From contig CAMKOP010000001.1 in NCBI GenBank assembly GCA_946414465.1, positions 1-64,000 of the forward strand: a stretch of 64,000 nucleotides of DNA, in the 5' to 3' direction. Source of the DNA: an uncultured Candidatus Saccharibacteria bacterium (GTDB lineage Bacteria; Patescibacteriota; Saccharimonadia; Saccharimonadales; Saccharimonadaceae). The position numbers and the translations under genes are program-made. Below, piece after piece: positions 17,947 to 26,440 of the stretch. How positions within the stretch are numbered: the stretch's first letter is position 1; each line of letters opens with the position of its first letter. The notes under the pieces are model-generated. The model was not told the origin of the DNA. It saw nothing but the letters and a program-made list of their open reading frames with translations, and ran no database searches.

Positions 17947-18587
17947 GCACCCACTACCCAGTAGAATAATCCTAAAATAGCATCCATTCCGTTAATCATT
18001 AGATTTGAAAATACTTCGCTAAAGAATAAAATCATCATGTAAACAATAAAAATACCGTATTGTTCAATACTCATTAAGAAATTGCGAAAAAAGTCTGGTG
18101 AAATAGCATACAGAATACGGGACCCGTCGAGTGGCGGCACTGGTATTAAGTTGAATAGCATAAAACCTAAATTGATGAAAACTATTTCTTTGAAAATGAA
18201 TTCAGGTAATTCCCCGAAGGAGCCATAGAGTAAACCCGTGAAATGACCTAGAAGAAAGAATACAAACGCCAACAAGAAGTTCATAAATGGTCCAGCAAAA
18301 GCAACTAGAGCCATACCCCATTCTCTCCATTTAAGATTCTGCGGATTAATCGGGACTGGCTTAGCACCACCAAAAACTGGGGCGCGAAGGATATAGAGTA
18401 CTACCGGTACCAAAATGGACATATATGGGTCGATATGCTTAATAGGATTAAAGGTCAGCCTGCCAGCGTCTTTGGCAGTGTTGTCGCCAAGCCAGTAAGC
18501 AACAATACCATGTGCAAGTTCATGTAAAATAACAGATCCTACTACGATAATTAGGACTATTAATATATATAATATATTACTATTCAT
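17943..18587 (-). CDS. Site-2-type membrane metalloprotease (M50)
   Basis: 214 residues, 5-6 membrane segments. Zinc site HELAH (22-26) sits in the first and NLIPVPPLDGSRI near residue 145 supplies the Asp ligand, as in compact Rip/YwhC-like peptidases without a PDZ domain. The family cuts membrane-embedded substrates such as anti-sigma factors; the target here is unknown. It begins at the stop of the 148-residue gene (TAATG), so they form an operon with the regulator and miaA-thrS further upstream. Confidence 0.9.
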   Translation of the reverse strand: MNSNILYILIVLIIVVGSVILHELAHGIVAYWLGDNTAKDAGRLTFNPIKHIDPYMSILVPVVLYILRAPVFGGAKPVPINPQNLKWREWGMALVAFAGPFMNFLLAFVFFLLGHFTGLLYGSFGELPEFIFKEIVFINLGFMLFNLIPVPPLDGSRILYAISPDFFRNFLMSIEQYGIFIVYMMILFFSEVFSNLMINGMDAILGLFYWVVGA

Positions 18588-19033
18588 TAGGTAAGCACCA
18601 CCACTTCTTTGGTAGTTGGTAAGGAATCAAGGTTCTTGACTTTGAGTTTTTTCTCAGTTCGAGCGGTAAGTTTGAGTTCGGAAACCATACCATCGACGTT
18701 ACCCATAGCGACAATAAGCTTTGGTTCAATTTCACGAATGGCACGTACAGAGGAAGTACAGAGGATATCTGCAACAAGATCATCGAGGTTTTCTTCTATA
18801 GAGCCAATGATGCCTACATGGACATTATTTACCTCTACATCATAGATAGTTTTACCGCTTTCTGTAGAGATACCACGGATAGTGGCTTCGCCAATTTCGA
18901 ATTCACCAGGACCTTTGATTTTGCCAACAGCAAGACCTGCATCAATAACAGCATCTTCAACATCAAATTTGATGGTAGTGGTTTTAGTAATGATAGCAAT
19001 TTCAGTGGGTGTTTTACTTTCTATTTCAAACAT
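18587..19033 (-). CDS. Conserved hypothetical, possibly a degenerate MBL-fold protein
   Basis: 148 residues, beta-rich, no signal peptide. The blocks FDVEDAVIDAGLAVGKIKGPGEFEIG, HVGIIGSIEENLDDLVADILC and EPKLIVAMGNVDG resemble the reduced metallo-beta-lactamase-like proteins (COG2220-like), but no zinc-binding HxHxDH motif is present, so enzymatic activity is not claimed. It sits between the wHTH-nucleotidyltransferase-like gene (9 nt gap) and the M50 protease (1-nt overlap). Confidence 0.65.
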   Translation of the reverse strand: MFEIESKTPTEIAIITKTTTIKFDVEDAVIDAGLAVGKIKGPGEFEIGEATIRGISTESGKTIYDVEVNNVHVGIIGSIEENLDDLVADILCTSSVRAIREIEPKLIVAMGNVDGMVSELKLTARTEKKLKVKNLDSLPTTKEVVVLT

Positions 19034-19041
19034 ATAGCTCC

Positions 19042-19647
19042 TTATCCTTTAATTATGCCTTCTGGGTCAATTATTTTAGTTATTTCCATCTCGAGTATTT
19101 CAGATATAAAACGATCTTTGACGGATTTGCGATAGGTGAAATCATCTGGCGACATAATAACATAATTAATAGGTTTGCCCTGTTTCTTCTCTACTACTTC
19201 GGCCCAGCGAGTAAGTTTTTTAGTGCGATCATTGCCAATAATTAAAAGATCGATGCCATCTTGTCCTGGCAAGCGATTAACAACAATAAGACCCTTGAGA
19301 TAATTTTTGACTGGACGGCAATAACTATCCCATATGTCTTCTATGATATCTTTGCTGGAAGATGAACTATTCTTTTTTGAAAAGATTTCAGTGAGTGGCC
19401 TAGTGAACGGGTGTTTGGCGTTAGCTGAGTAATATACTTTATTATCAAATGTCTCGTTTTTGATAATACCGATTTTTTCGAGGTTTAATAATTCTCTGCG
19501 AACTGAGTTAATCTGTTCGTCGATTACTCTAGTCATCTCACGTACATAGAAGCTTTTTTCAGGATTTTCGAAAAATAGATTCAAAAGTTTTGCTCTGGTT
19601 TTACTTCCAAATAGTTTTTCTGTTGGTGTGTTATCTATTTTACTCAT
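19042..19647 (-). CDS. Winged-helix regulator with nucleotidyltransferase-like domain
   Basis: 201 residues. The N-terminal half (about 8-85) is a winged helix of ArsR/MarR type: KLFGSKTRAKLLNLFFENPEKSFYVREMTR, then QINSVRRELLNLEKIGII. The C-terminal half (about 115-195) resembles a minimal nucleotidyltransferase fold (GLIVVNRLPGQDGIDLLIIGN), common in CPR and archaeal regulators, without an obvious GSxxxGxxxxDxD active site. It overlaps the end of miaA by 8 nt. It probably controls its own operon; the ligand is unknown. Confidence 0.75.
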   Translation of the reverse strand: MSKIDNTPTEKLFGSKTRAKLLNLFFENPEKSFYVREMTRVIDEQINSVRRELLNLEKIGIIKNETFDNKVYYSANAKHPFTRPLTEIFSKKNSSSSSKDIIEDIWDSYCRPVKNYLKGLIVVNRLPGQDGIDLLIIGNDRTKKLTRWAEVVEKKQGKPINYVIMSPDDFTYRKSVKDRFISEILEMEITKIIDPEGIIKG

Positions 19648-20500
19648 TCTGTATATATTTTAACACAAATGGATAAATTTGTTCAAGGTTGAGCCAATGG
19701 ATAGCAGGATTGCGTTTAAACCAAGTAAGTTGACGTTTGGCTAGATGCCAATCTTCATAAAAACATTTTTCTTTGGCTTGTTCTAGACTCAGCTCTCCTT
19801 TAATATATTTCCAAGCATACTCATATATGTCGCTTTTCATGGATCCATGGTCCCAGCCATATTTCTGAACAAGTGTTTTAGTTTCCTTGTATAAATCCTC
19901 ACAAAACATTTGGTCTAAACGAGCTTTTAGCCTAGCCCTTAATATCGGTGCGTCCCATTTGATTCCTATCAGCAAAAAATTGCCTTTTATCTCTGTTCTG
20001 TCTGAACAACTTTTTTGTTCAAAGTCACCAATCTTGGCACCCGTAGGGCCTTTAAAATGGTAGTCGTATATTAATGCGTCAATATAAAGTCCGGTACCAC
20101 CAACAATAATCGGAACTTTGCCATGCGCTTTAATTTCTTTGATTTTTGCCTCAGCATATGTTTTCCAATCTGCGACCGTAAATCTTTCATCTGGATTCAC
20201 CAAATCAATTCCCCAGTGTGGAATGCCTTGCATTTCTTTTTTAGTTGGTTTGGCAGTGCCAATATCCATACCTTTATAGATTGCGCGAGAGTCGGCCGAG
20301 ATAATCTCGCCGTTTAGGGCTTTTGCAAGTTTGATAGAAATGCCGGTTTTGCCAGAGCCGGTTGGTCCTAAAATAATTAATGTGCTTGAAATACTACTAT
20401 TTCGGGTCGCGTCGTTTTCCCCTGTCGCCACAGGGGAAAACGCGCTAACCCTCGCGCTGCCGCGCTCCGAAATCCCCTCAATAGTAGTATTATCAAGCAT
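19640..20500 (-). CDS. miaA: tRNA dimethylallyltransferase with palindrome-encoded N-terminal insert
   Basis: 286 residues. MiaA attaches a dimethylallyl group to A37 of tRNAs reading UNN codons. Seen: P-loop GPTGSGKT (45-52), SADSRAIYKGMDIGTAKPT, GGTGLYIDALI and the C-terminal KRQLTWFKRN. The family normally starts within about 5 residues of the P-loop strand; here about 30 extra residues (8-37) come from in-frame palindromic element D1. The start is secure because it shares TAATG with the thrS stop. The core motifs are intact, so the enzyme is probably active with an unusual, likely flexible, N-terminus. Confidence 0.93.
   Translation of the reverse strand: MLDNTTIEGISERGSARVSAFSPVATGENDATRNSSISSTLIILGPTGSGKTGISIKLAKALNGEIISADSRAIYKGMDIGTAKPTKKEMQGIPHWGIDLVNPDERFTVADWKTYAEAKIKEIKAHGKVPIIVGGTGLYIDALIYDYHFKGPTGAKIGDFEQKSCSDRTEIKGNFLLIGIKWDAPILRARLKARLDQMFCEDLYKETKTLVQKYGWDHGSMKSDIYEYAWKYIKGELSLEQAKEKCFYEDWHLAKRQLTWFKRNPAIHWLNLEQIYPFVLKYIQNE
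20384..20498. repeat. In-frame palindromic element D1 inside miaA
   Basis: A 78-bp core (20402-20479, exactly 26 codons) between inverted arms. The inner 12 bp are perfect (AATACTACTATT at 20390-20401 against AATAGTAGTATT at 20480-20491), and pairing continues outward with one gap to 20384 and 20498. The right arm is the native miaA start (codons for MLDNTTI). The core contains CCCCTGTGGCGACAGGGG (minus) and GATTTCGGAGCG, both echoed in D2 in ileS. The reading frame stays open and MiaA motifs resume directly after it. Confidence 0.85.
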
Positions 20501-22242
20501 TAAATACCTTTTAGAAACGATGCAAGCTCTGATAGTTTAATCTTTTCTTCTTTGTCGCGGAGGCGGACTGAGACGATGCCCTCTTCGGCGTCTTTGGGGC
20601 CGACTACGAGTATTGCAGGGATTTTCATTTCAGTGGCGCGGCGAATCTTTTTACCAAGAGAATCGGCGGACTCGTCGACTGTGTAACGGAGTTCGTTATA
20701 TTTCAAAGGTTTGTCTAGCACGACTTTGTCGAGAATTTTGGTGATTTCAGAAACGTAGTCTGACACAGAATTGTTGACTGTAACGATACGTACTTGCTCT
20801 GGAGCGCACCAGAATGGGAACCAACCGCCAGTATGTTCAATAAATACCGACAAGAAGCGCTCAATTGAACCAAGAGTAGCATGGTGAATCATAACGGGAC
20901 GTTCCTTTTCGCCTTTTTCGTTAGTGAATTCAAGCCCAAAGCGTTCTGGCATGACGAAATCCAACTGAATGGTGGCTAATTGGTGTTCACGACCAATGGC
21001 ATCTTCAGCCATAAAATCGATCTTGGGGCCATAGAAAGCAGCTTCACCCTCTTGTTCGAAATAGTCTAGTTTATTATCGATAGCGGCCTGTTTAATTTGA
21101 TTTTGGGCCATTTCCCAAAGCTTTTTGTCGCCAAGATACTTATCTTCATCAGAACGATAAGATAATCTTGCGCGGAGTTTTTGCATGCCAACAGTAGAGT
21201 ATAGTTCTTTGACAATACCAACTAAACGTTTGACTTCATCTTTGATTTGATTCTTGCGACAGAAAACATGAGAATCATCTTGAGTAAGAGCACGAACACG
21301 AGAAAGACCACCTAGTTCACCGGTTTTTTCATCGCGGTAATCTGTGGTTGCCTCCATATAACGTACTGGCATTTCACGATAGGTACGAGGATGAGAAGCA
21401 AATATCTGAGTATGGTGTGGGCAATTCATGGGCTTCATAGCAAAATCATCGCCATTTACCTGAGAATGCACCATAAACAATTCATCGCCAAATTTGGCAA
21501 AGTGACCAGAAGTTTTATAAAGGTCAGTCTTCGTAATGTGGGGGGTAAATACTTTTTTGAAACCTTCCCTACCGCGTAGACTAAGAGAATAGTTAGCCAT
21601 AAGCTCGCGTAGTTCAGTACCACGTGGAGTAAATAGTGGCAAGCCAGCGCCAACTAAATCTGAGAAACAGAACAAATCTAATTCTTTGCCTAATTTGCGA
21701 TGATCACGTTTTTTGGCCTCTTCTTGGCGCTTGAGGTATTCGTCGAGCTCTTTTTCAGTAGGAAAAGCGACACCATAAATACGAGTGAGCATTGGGCGTT
21801 TTTCGTCACCACGCCAATAAGCCCCAGCAACACGAACTAATTTGAATGGGCCAGTTTCGGAAAGTTTTTTAACATGGGGCCCTCTACAGAGATCAGTGAA
21901 GAGATCTTCCATATCATAAAATGAGATTTCTTCATTTTTGGGGAGTTCTGTGATTAGTTCAATTTTATAATCCTGCTTGTGATCCTTAGCCCACTTGAGA
22001 GCCTCGTCTCTCGATACGACACGTTTTGTCATGGGGAGATTACGCTTGATAATGGTGCGCATCTTTTTCTCGATTTTTGGTAGGTCGGTATCAGAAACTT
22101 TGGCCTTGCCAAAATCAATGTCATAATAAAAACCATCATCAATGGCTGGACCGATACCGAATTTGGCATCGGGATATAGTTCCCTCACGGCTGCAGCGAG
22201 CACGTGACTAAGAGTGTGTCTCATCTCCTCTAAATTATTCAT
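20500..22242 (-). CDS. thrS: Threonyl-tRNA synthetase without TGS domain
   Basis: 580 residues against about 640 in E. coli: the N-terminal TGS domain is missing and the protein starts directly with the editing/second additional domain (HTLSHVLA, then CRGPHV, the HxxxH...C...H editing site). The class II core has MNCPHHTQIF (Cys zinc ligand), QDDSHVFC (His) and MIHHATLGSIERF (His), followed by the anticodon-binding domain. Editing residues are present, so Ser-tRNA(Thr) clearance should work. GAAA-rich Shine-Dalgarno AAGGGAAA precedes the ATG. It is first in the thrS-miaA operon. Confidence 0.95.
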   Translation of the reverse strand: MNNLEEMRHTLSHVLAAAVRELYPDAKFGIGPAIDDGFYYDIDFGKAKVSDTDLPKIEKKMRTIIKRNLPMTKRVVSRDEALKWAKDHKQDYKIELITELPKNEEISFYDMEDLFTDLCRGPHVKKLSETGPFKLVRVAGAYWRGDEKRPMLTRIYGVAFPTEKELDEYLKRQEEAKKRDHRKLGKELDLFCFSDLVGAGLPLFTPRGTELRELMANYSLSLRGREGFKKVFTPHITKTDLYKTSGHFAKFGDELFMVHSQVNGDDFAMKPMNCPHHTQIFASHPRTYREMPVRYMEATTDYRDEKTGELGGLSRVRALTQDDSHVFCRKNQIKDEVKRLVGIVKELYSTVGMQKLRARLSYRSDEDKYLGDKKLWEMAQNQIKQAAIDNKLDYFEQEGEAAFYGPKIDFMAEDAIGREHQLATIQLDFVMPERFGLEFTNEKGEKERPVMIHHATLGSIERFLSVFIEHTGGWFPFWCAPEQVRIVTVNNSVSDYVSEITKILDKVVLDKPLKYNELRYTVDESADSLGKKIRRATEMKIPAILVVGPKDAEEGIVSVRLRDKEEKIKLSELASFLKGI

Positions 22243-22293
22243 TTTAGTTTCCCTTTTATTTGTATTTATTATATCACACTAATCAGTTGCTGG

Positions 22294-22953
22294 TTATTTG
22301 AGTTTTTTCATCCCGCCTTTAATTTTTAGGATGCGACAAATTTCCCTTATAGAATCATTAAACCCATCGTGGATTTTAACTGTGTTGCCAAATAGTTTAA
22401 TCAATTCGGGTTTGATATCATAAAACTGTGAACAAAACAGGAATATTTCTTGTGAGCAGGTAGAGCGGTCAACTAAATCTTTTAGCGTATCGTTTATTTC
22501 GGAAAAGGTTAGTTCTCCATCATCTATTTTTTCCGGCCAAGAATCTAGTGTAATTGTTTTAGGTTTGTGATTCAGATGAAAAATAAAATTATAGTAACTG
22601 ATTGTTTTTGTGATGGCTTTTGTGGTTAGAATAATTGTACTGTCCTTTGTGGGAGTTTTTGGCTTTTTGAGACCAAGTCCGATAAATCGTTGGTTTTTAA
22701 ACTTACGCCGGAAGAATTTTAGACTAGTAGCCGTTATTAAATGATTCGCAAAAATAATAAGATCAACTCTACCAATATAGGGCTTGAGATCTTCCCTGGC
22801 GATTCGTCGGGCTTCTTTAGGGCTCGTTAATATCTTATCTGCGTTGCGCCAATCAATGACGCGGATGACGTCTATCACCGGTAATTCCTCTTCAATTTTG
22901 TCGGCAAGAAATTCTCCGCCGTAGCCACTATCAAAAACAACAATTTTTAACAT
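22294..22953 (-). CDS. Glutamate racemase-like protein lacking one catalytic cysteine
   Basis: 219 residues, Asp/Glu racemase fold. FDSGYGG (7-13) matches the MurI start FDSGVGG, and LFCSQFYDIKPEL (about 172-184) matches the region of the second catalytic Cys (GCTHYPLL). The position of the first Cys (ACNTAT in MurI) reads FANHLITATS, with no Cys. MurI needs both cysteines to make D-glutamate for peptidoglycan, so this may have lost racemisation or use another residue. The gene stands alone, divergent from the GNAT gene across a perfect palindrome, with GGAGAAAGG before its ATG. Confidence 0.7.
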   Translation of the reverse strand: MLKIVVFDSGYGGEFLADKIEEELPVIDVIRVIDWRNADKILTSPKEARRIAREDLKPYIGRVDLIIFANHLITATSLKFFRRKFKNQRFIGLGLKKPKTPTKDSTIILTTKAITKTISYYNFIFHLNHKPKTITLDSWPEKIDDGELTFSEINDTLKDLVDRSTCSQEIFLFCSQFYDIKPELIKLFGNTVKIHDGFNDSIREICRILKIKGGMKKLK

Positions 22954-23024
22954 AATAAAAACCTTTCTCCTTCCACTTGCGACGATTTTATCATTTTATC
23001 GAACCTTCGGAGAACTAGAATAAC

Positions 23025-23052
23025 GAGTTTTGCAACAAATGTTGCAAAACTC
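23025..23052. promoter_or_regulatory. Perfect 13-bp dyad between divergent genes
   Basis: GAGTTTTGCAACA, centre AA, TGTTGCAAAACTC. It lies about 25 bp upstream of the -10 of the GNAT gene and 72 bp from the MurI-like start. It could be an operator or a hairpin; there is no T-tract of terminator quality on either side. Confidence 0.45.
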
Positions 23053-23090
23053 AAAAATAAAGGATACGCCCATATGATATAATAACAGAT

Positions 23091-23597
23091 ATGATTTATC
23101 TAAAAAAAGCTAATCTTAAGGATGCCAAAAAAGAGTATAAACTGGCGCAAAAAATTCCGGCTCAAGAGAATGGCTATGAGAATAAGGCCTACGGTGCTTC
23201 TTTTGAAGACTTTATAAATATAATCATCCCCAGGTGGCTCAACTACGATAAAGGCATAAACCTAGATGATGGCCACGTGCCAGATACCTGTTATTTCTTG
23301 TGGGTAGACGATATTCCCGTAGGAATATTTAAACTTCGCCATTATTTAAATGACTGGTTGAGAGATAATGCTGGGCACGTCGGTTACGGGATTGCGAAAG
23401 AATATCGTGGTCATGGTTATGCTACGGAAGGTTTACGCCTTATTATTGAAGAAGCGCGTAAATTACCCATAGACACTGATGAGTTATATTTGTCGGCGCT
23501 AAAGAATAATCTCGCGTCCTTAAAAGTGCAACAAAAAAATGGCGCCAAAATTGTGCGCGAAGATGATACGCATTATTATACGAGGATTCCATTATAA
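23091..23597 (+). CDS. GNAT-family N-acetyltransferase
   Basis: 168 residues. The acetyl-CoA loop is in GYGIAKEYRGHGYATEGL (about 98-115), followed by the beta5/alpha4 region DELYLSALKNNLASLKVQQKNGAKIVRE. The overall pattern fits RimJ/RimL-like or small-molecule GNATs; the substrate cannot be read from sequence. TATAAT (23078-23083) ends 7 nt before the ATG and no Shine-Dalgarno fits, so the mRNA is leaderless. It is single, divergent from the MurI-like gene. Confidence 0.88.
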   Translation: MIYLKKANLKDAKKEYKLAQKIPAQENGYENKAYGASFEDFINIIIPRWLNYDKGINLDDGHVPDTCYFLWVDDIPVGIFKLRHYLNDWLRDNAGHVGYGIAKEYRGHGYATEGLRLIIEEARKLPIDTDELYLSALKNNLASLKVQQKNGAKIVREDDTHYYTRIPL

Positions 23598-23629
23598 AGC
23601 CTAAACCTTGTATGGTTTAAAGGACAGAA

Positions 23630-23760
23630 ATATAGAGGTAGATTATGTTTTTGCGTGTTTTTTGTCGTCAAAATTGCACAAAAAAATAGCCCTCTGTTTT
23701 TACGAGGGATTTAACAGACTTTTACAGGTTACAGAATAGTTAAAAATTTTATAACCCGAA
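23630..23760. repeat. tRNA-Val trailer repeat, copy 1
   Basis: About 130 bp directly 3' of tRNA-Val(UAC) (minus strand) that is roughly 75-80 percent alike, by eye, to 37791-37924 behind tRNA-Val(CAC). It includes ATTTAACAGA blocks and CCCTC-loop-GAGGG followed by a T-run on the minus strand, which should act as the tRNA terminator (about 23688-23710). Similarity continues beyond the terminator to TATAGAGGTA. Confidence 0.7.
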
Positions 23761-23837
23761 TGGTGGGTTGTGAGGGACTCGAACCCCCGACCTTCTCGGT
23801 GTAAACGAGACGCTCTAGCCAGCTGAGCTAACAACCC
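23761..23837 (-). tRNA. tRNA-Val (anticodon UAC)
   Basis: 77 nt with encoded CCA. Acceptor GGGTTGT/ACAACCC, anticodon stem TCTCG/CGAGA around loop TTTACAC, so the anticodon is TAC. The T-arm has GGTTCGAGTCC. Confidence 0.95.
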
Positions 23838-23862
23838 GTATCTATATTATACCATATTTTGA

Positions 23863-24420
23863 TTATTTTTGACTAGTAATTGGACTAAGCCAAACTCTAG
23901 CCGTGTCGGTCAGATACATGATTTTGCTTACTACTGCAGAAATATCGTCTATCTTGTAATCCTTTTGAGCCCAATCTTCTATGATACACGTTACCTCTTT
24001 GGCATATATTTTGAACATTTCGTCATTAGATACCTTGTGAGAAACAATGATTTTTGGTTTTAAACAATAGACCATTTTTTCAAACGTACTGTGATTCCCA
24101 AATTGATACAGAAACTGAATTATTTTTTTATTAGCTACTATAAATATTAAAGTCCTACGATACAGCTGCTTTAAGGTGGATGATTTGGATAGCTTGCAAA
24201 TAACCTTTTTGAATCTTTTCATAATGAATATTTCGTAGTTTTCGGTGACTTTTGTAACGCTACCGTGGTGGCGATAAATAGTTGAGCGTGATATATGAGC
24301 AATTTGAGTAATTCTTTTAATACTAAGGTAGTCTTTGGCTAAGAAGAACGCATCAAGAGTAGCTTCTTCGGATTTACGGAATTTTTTATTATTTAGTTTT
24401 TTGTCTGTGATCCTGTCCAC
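23863..24420 (-). CDS. TetR/AcrR-like transcriptional regulator
   Basis: 185 residues from a GTG start at 24420, 8 nt after TATAAT (leaderless pattern); a TTG three codons upstream is the alternative. The N-terminal helix-turn-helix reads RITQIAHISRSTIYRHHGS (about 33-51), a clear TetR-type recognition helix. The C-terminal ligand domain is not informative. It is monocistronic; the nearest downstream gene on the strand is far and tRNA-Val follows. The neighbouring GT2 operon (same strand, upstream) is a possible target. The ligand is unknown. Confidence 0.82.
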   Translation of the reverse strand: MDRITDKKLNNKKFRKSEEATLDAFFLAKDYLSIKRITQIAHISRSTIYRHHGSVTKVTENYEIFIMKRFKKVICKLSKSSTLKQLYRRTLIFIVANKKIIQFLYQFGNHSTFEKMVYCLKPKIIVSHKVSNDEMFKIYAKEVTCIIEDWAQKDYKIDDISAVVSKIMYLTDTARVWLSPITSQK

Positions 24421-24450
24421 GATTATCAATTATAACATAACTAGAAATGG

Positions 24451-26076
24451 TTAGTTTTTGACGACTTTTTTAGTAACATCAAATTTTTCCATGTATTTCC
24501 CTAGCATGAGACGTGTCTGAGCATAAAAAGCGGCTAAAGACTGATAAACGATGGAAGTAACTGGCATCAAAATCCATTGTAAAATCATTAGAATGTTACG
24601 ACCTTTTTTATATTTGGCGGGGCGCTTCGGGAGCATTTTGAGAGAAACCAAGATAGACACAATTAAACCAATAGAGGCGAAGGTCTCGACGATACTAACA
24701 ATGTTAGGAATATTATATGTCACCATGGAGTGGGCAGAGATATTCATGATCATAGGTATCCAACCACCAAATGCGACAATAGGAGCAAGAATAGCTAGTG
24801 TAACGTGACCGTCTAGTAATCGCCAAAATTTGGGGAAAAGTTGCCAAAATGGGATGATGCGCTTGGACCTAGAGACGAATAGTCTAGAGCCGACATAGGC
24901 GACATCGCTAGCGCCATAATACCAACGACGAACTTGAACAAACTGCGCTTTGACAGTTTTCCAGAACGTTTCATCGACGACGGCATCTTGATAAATTGGT
25001 ATACGAATTGGTATGACCGAATAATCGCCGTCAAAGAAGAAAAGACTGCGCCAATATTGATGACCATCTTCGACGATGGTGCGTTTACTCCAGAAATCCA
25101 TGGCTTCTAAGGCTTGAAGTGGTTGTGAGTGAGAAGCAAAATTACGCAAGAGATGAGGGCGCATAGTAGTAATGACATTAAAGAATGAGTTTGAGACCGC
25201 AATGATACGCGTAGGGGCAGGAGCATCCCAAATATTATTCATGAATAATGACACCGGCTGATAACTAAGTCGTTGGCGGTTGGGATGAGTGATGAATTCA
25301 TAGGCTACAGAATCAAGATACTTAGAAGCTACGTGATTGTCACTATCTAGCGAAGTAACGATGATATTCTCGATTGGTATGTGTTTCTTTTTGGTATATT
25401 CTGCAAGAGCCTGGCCCGCAAAGGTAAGGTTGGGACCTTTGCCGATGACTTCACCAGGTAAATCGGCTGGATGTTTGACTAGTAAGAAATCTTTAAAGAC
25501 GCCTTTGTATTTAGCCTTGAGGACCTTAGCAGTCTCAGCAATTTGTTCCCCGCCCCTTTCCTCGTAAGCGAGTACAAAAATAATGCGGTTTTTTGGGAAG
25601 GTACTTTTTTTGACGGCTTCAATAGACGGGCCAAGCACTTCGGGACCTTCATCATAAGCTGTCATAATCACTGCATGATAGATTTCAGATGGTTTTGGAT
25701 AATCTGAACCCATCACAGCCATTAGCTTAAGGTTGTTTAAGTGTTCAGAAAAATGGTAGCTCTTGCTGTCGTGATTAGCAAGCCGTTCATATGATTCGTG
25801 TGGGGTCTCGAGTTCTTCGACCCTGGTACGCCAATCTACACGACCTGCCCTTTTAATTACTTCGTAGCCCTGAATAGTGCGATATGCTACACCAATTGCT
25901 TTAACAAGAGTACTAGCAATTAAGATAAACAAATAAATTGCGCCAAGTACAGGATTTACTAATGAAAGTACAAACAAAAGAATAATGGCGCCATATGAAA
26001 TTGCGCCAGGTAGAATTTCAAGAAAACGATACAACTTAGTACGTTTGCCCTGAGGAATTTCAAGATTTTTGCGCAT
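24451..26076 (-). CDS. Membrane-bound processive family 2 glycosyltransferase
   Basis: 541 residues from the ATG at 26076, with GGAGAGG at a good distance; an in-frame TTG upstream is rejected. Two N-terminal membrane segments (about 20-60), a GT-A domain with SLDSDNH (DxD-like, sugar-nucleotide/metal), VEDGHQYW and QVRRWYYG (QxxRW, processive synthases), then four C-terminal membrane segments. This layout resembles cellulose/hyaluronan-type synthases that make and export a polysaccharide. The sugar is unknown; a surface glycan is likely. It follows two small membrane-protein genes, with start and stop 1 nt apart. Confidence 0.88.
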   Translation of the reverse strand: MRKNLEIPQGKRTKLYRFLEILPGAISYGAIILLFVLSLVNPVLGAIYLFILIASTLVKAIGVAYRTIQGYEVIKRAGRVDWRTRVEELETPHESYERLANHDSKSYHFSEHLNNLKLMAVMGSDYPKPSEIYHAVIMTAYDEGPEVLGPSIEAVKKSTFPKNRIIFVLAYEERGGEQIAETAKVLKAKYKGVFKDFLLVKHPADLPGEVIGKGPNLTFAGQALAEYTKKKHIPIENIIVTSLDSDNHVASKYLDSVAYEFITHPNRQRLSYQPVSLFMNNIWDAPAPTRIIAVSNSFFNVITTMRPHLLRNFASHSQPLQALEAMDFWSKRTIVEDGHQYWRSLFFFDGDYSVIPIRIPIYQDAVVDETFWKTVKAQFVQVRRWYYGASDVAYVGSRLFVSRSKRIIPFWQLFPKFWRLLDGHVTLAILAPIVAFGGWIPMIMNISAHSMVTYNIPNIVSIVETFASIGLIVSILVSLKMLPKRPAKYKKGRNILMILQWILMPVTSIVYQSLAAFYAQTRLMLGKYMEKFDVTKKVVKN

Positions 26077-26077
26077 T

Positions 26078-26440
26078 TTAAGCCTCTCCAAGTAGGCGTA
26101 CCAGTACTAGAATAGTAGCAAGGATTAGGCCAGTGGTAGTAATGAGAAAAAATTTTGCCATGCCACTACCGCGTTTATGGAAAATACGGACAGCAAGGAT
26201 ATTGTGGAATACACCATAGATGATAGCTAAGATCGGAAAAGTAAGCAAACCAATCCAGGTACCATCATGATAACCACCAATATCACCATAACCAACTTTG
26301 ACAACTGATGCGCTAGGGTTAAGGCTTAAAATAGAAAAGATTAACAGTCCAAGTGCAATAAGAAGATTTAAAACCATGAACAGTAGTAAACCTCGTTCTG
26401 TTTGATAAATCTTGATGAAGTCGGTTTTTAAATCTTTCAT
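26078..26440 (-). CDS. Three-helix membrane protein of the glycosyltransferase operon
   Basis: 120 residues with hydrophobic segments at about 17-41, 62-84 and 93-114 and a conserved-looking GYGDIGGYHDGTW loop. No known domain. The loop resembles those of small proteins often next to CPR membrane glycosyltransferases. It overlaps the DUF308-like gene by 4 nt (ATGA) and its last codons hold the ribosome-binding site of the GT2 gene, so the three are one operon. An accessory role in glycan export is inference. Confidence 0.72.
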   Translation of the reverse strand: MKDLKTDFIKIYQTERGLLLFMVLNLLIALGLLIFSILSLNPSASVVKVGYGDIGGYHDGTWIGLLTFPILAIIYGVFHNILAVRIFHKRGSGMAKFFLITTTGLILATILVLVRLLGEA

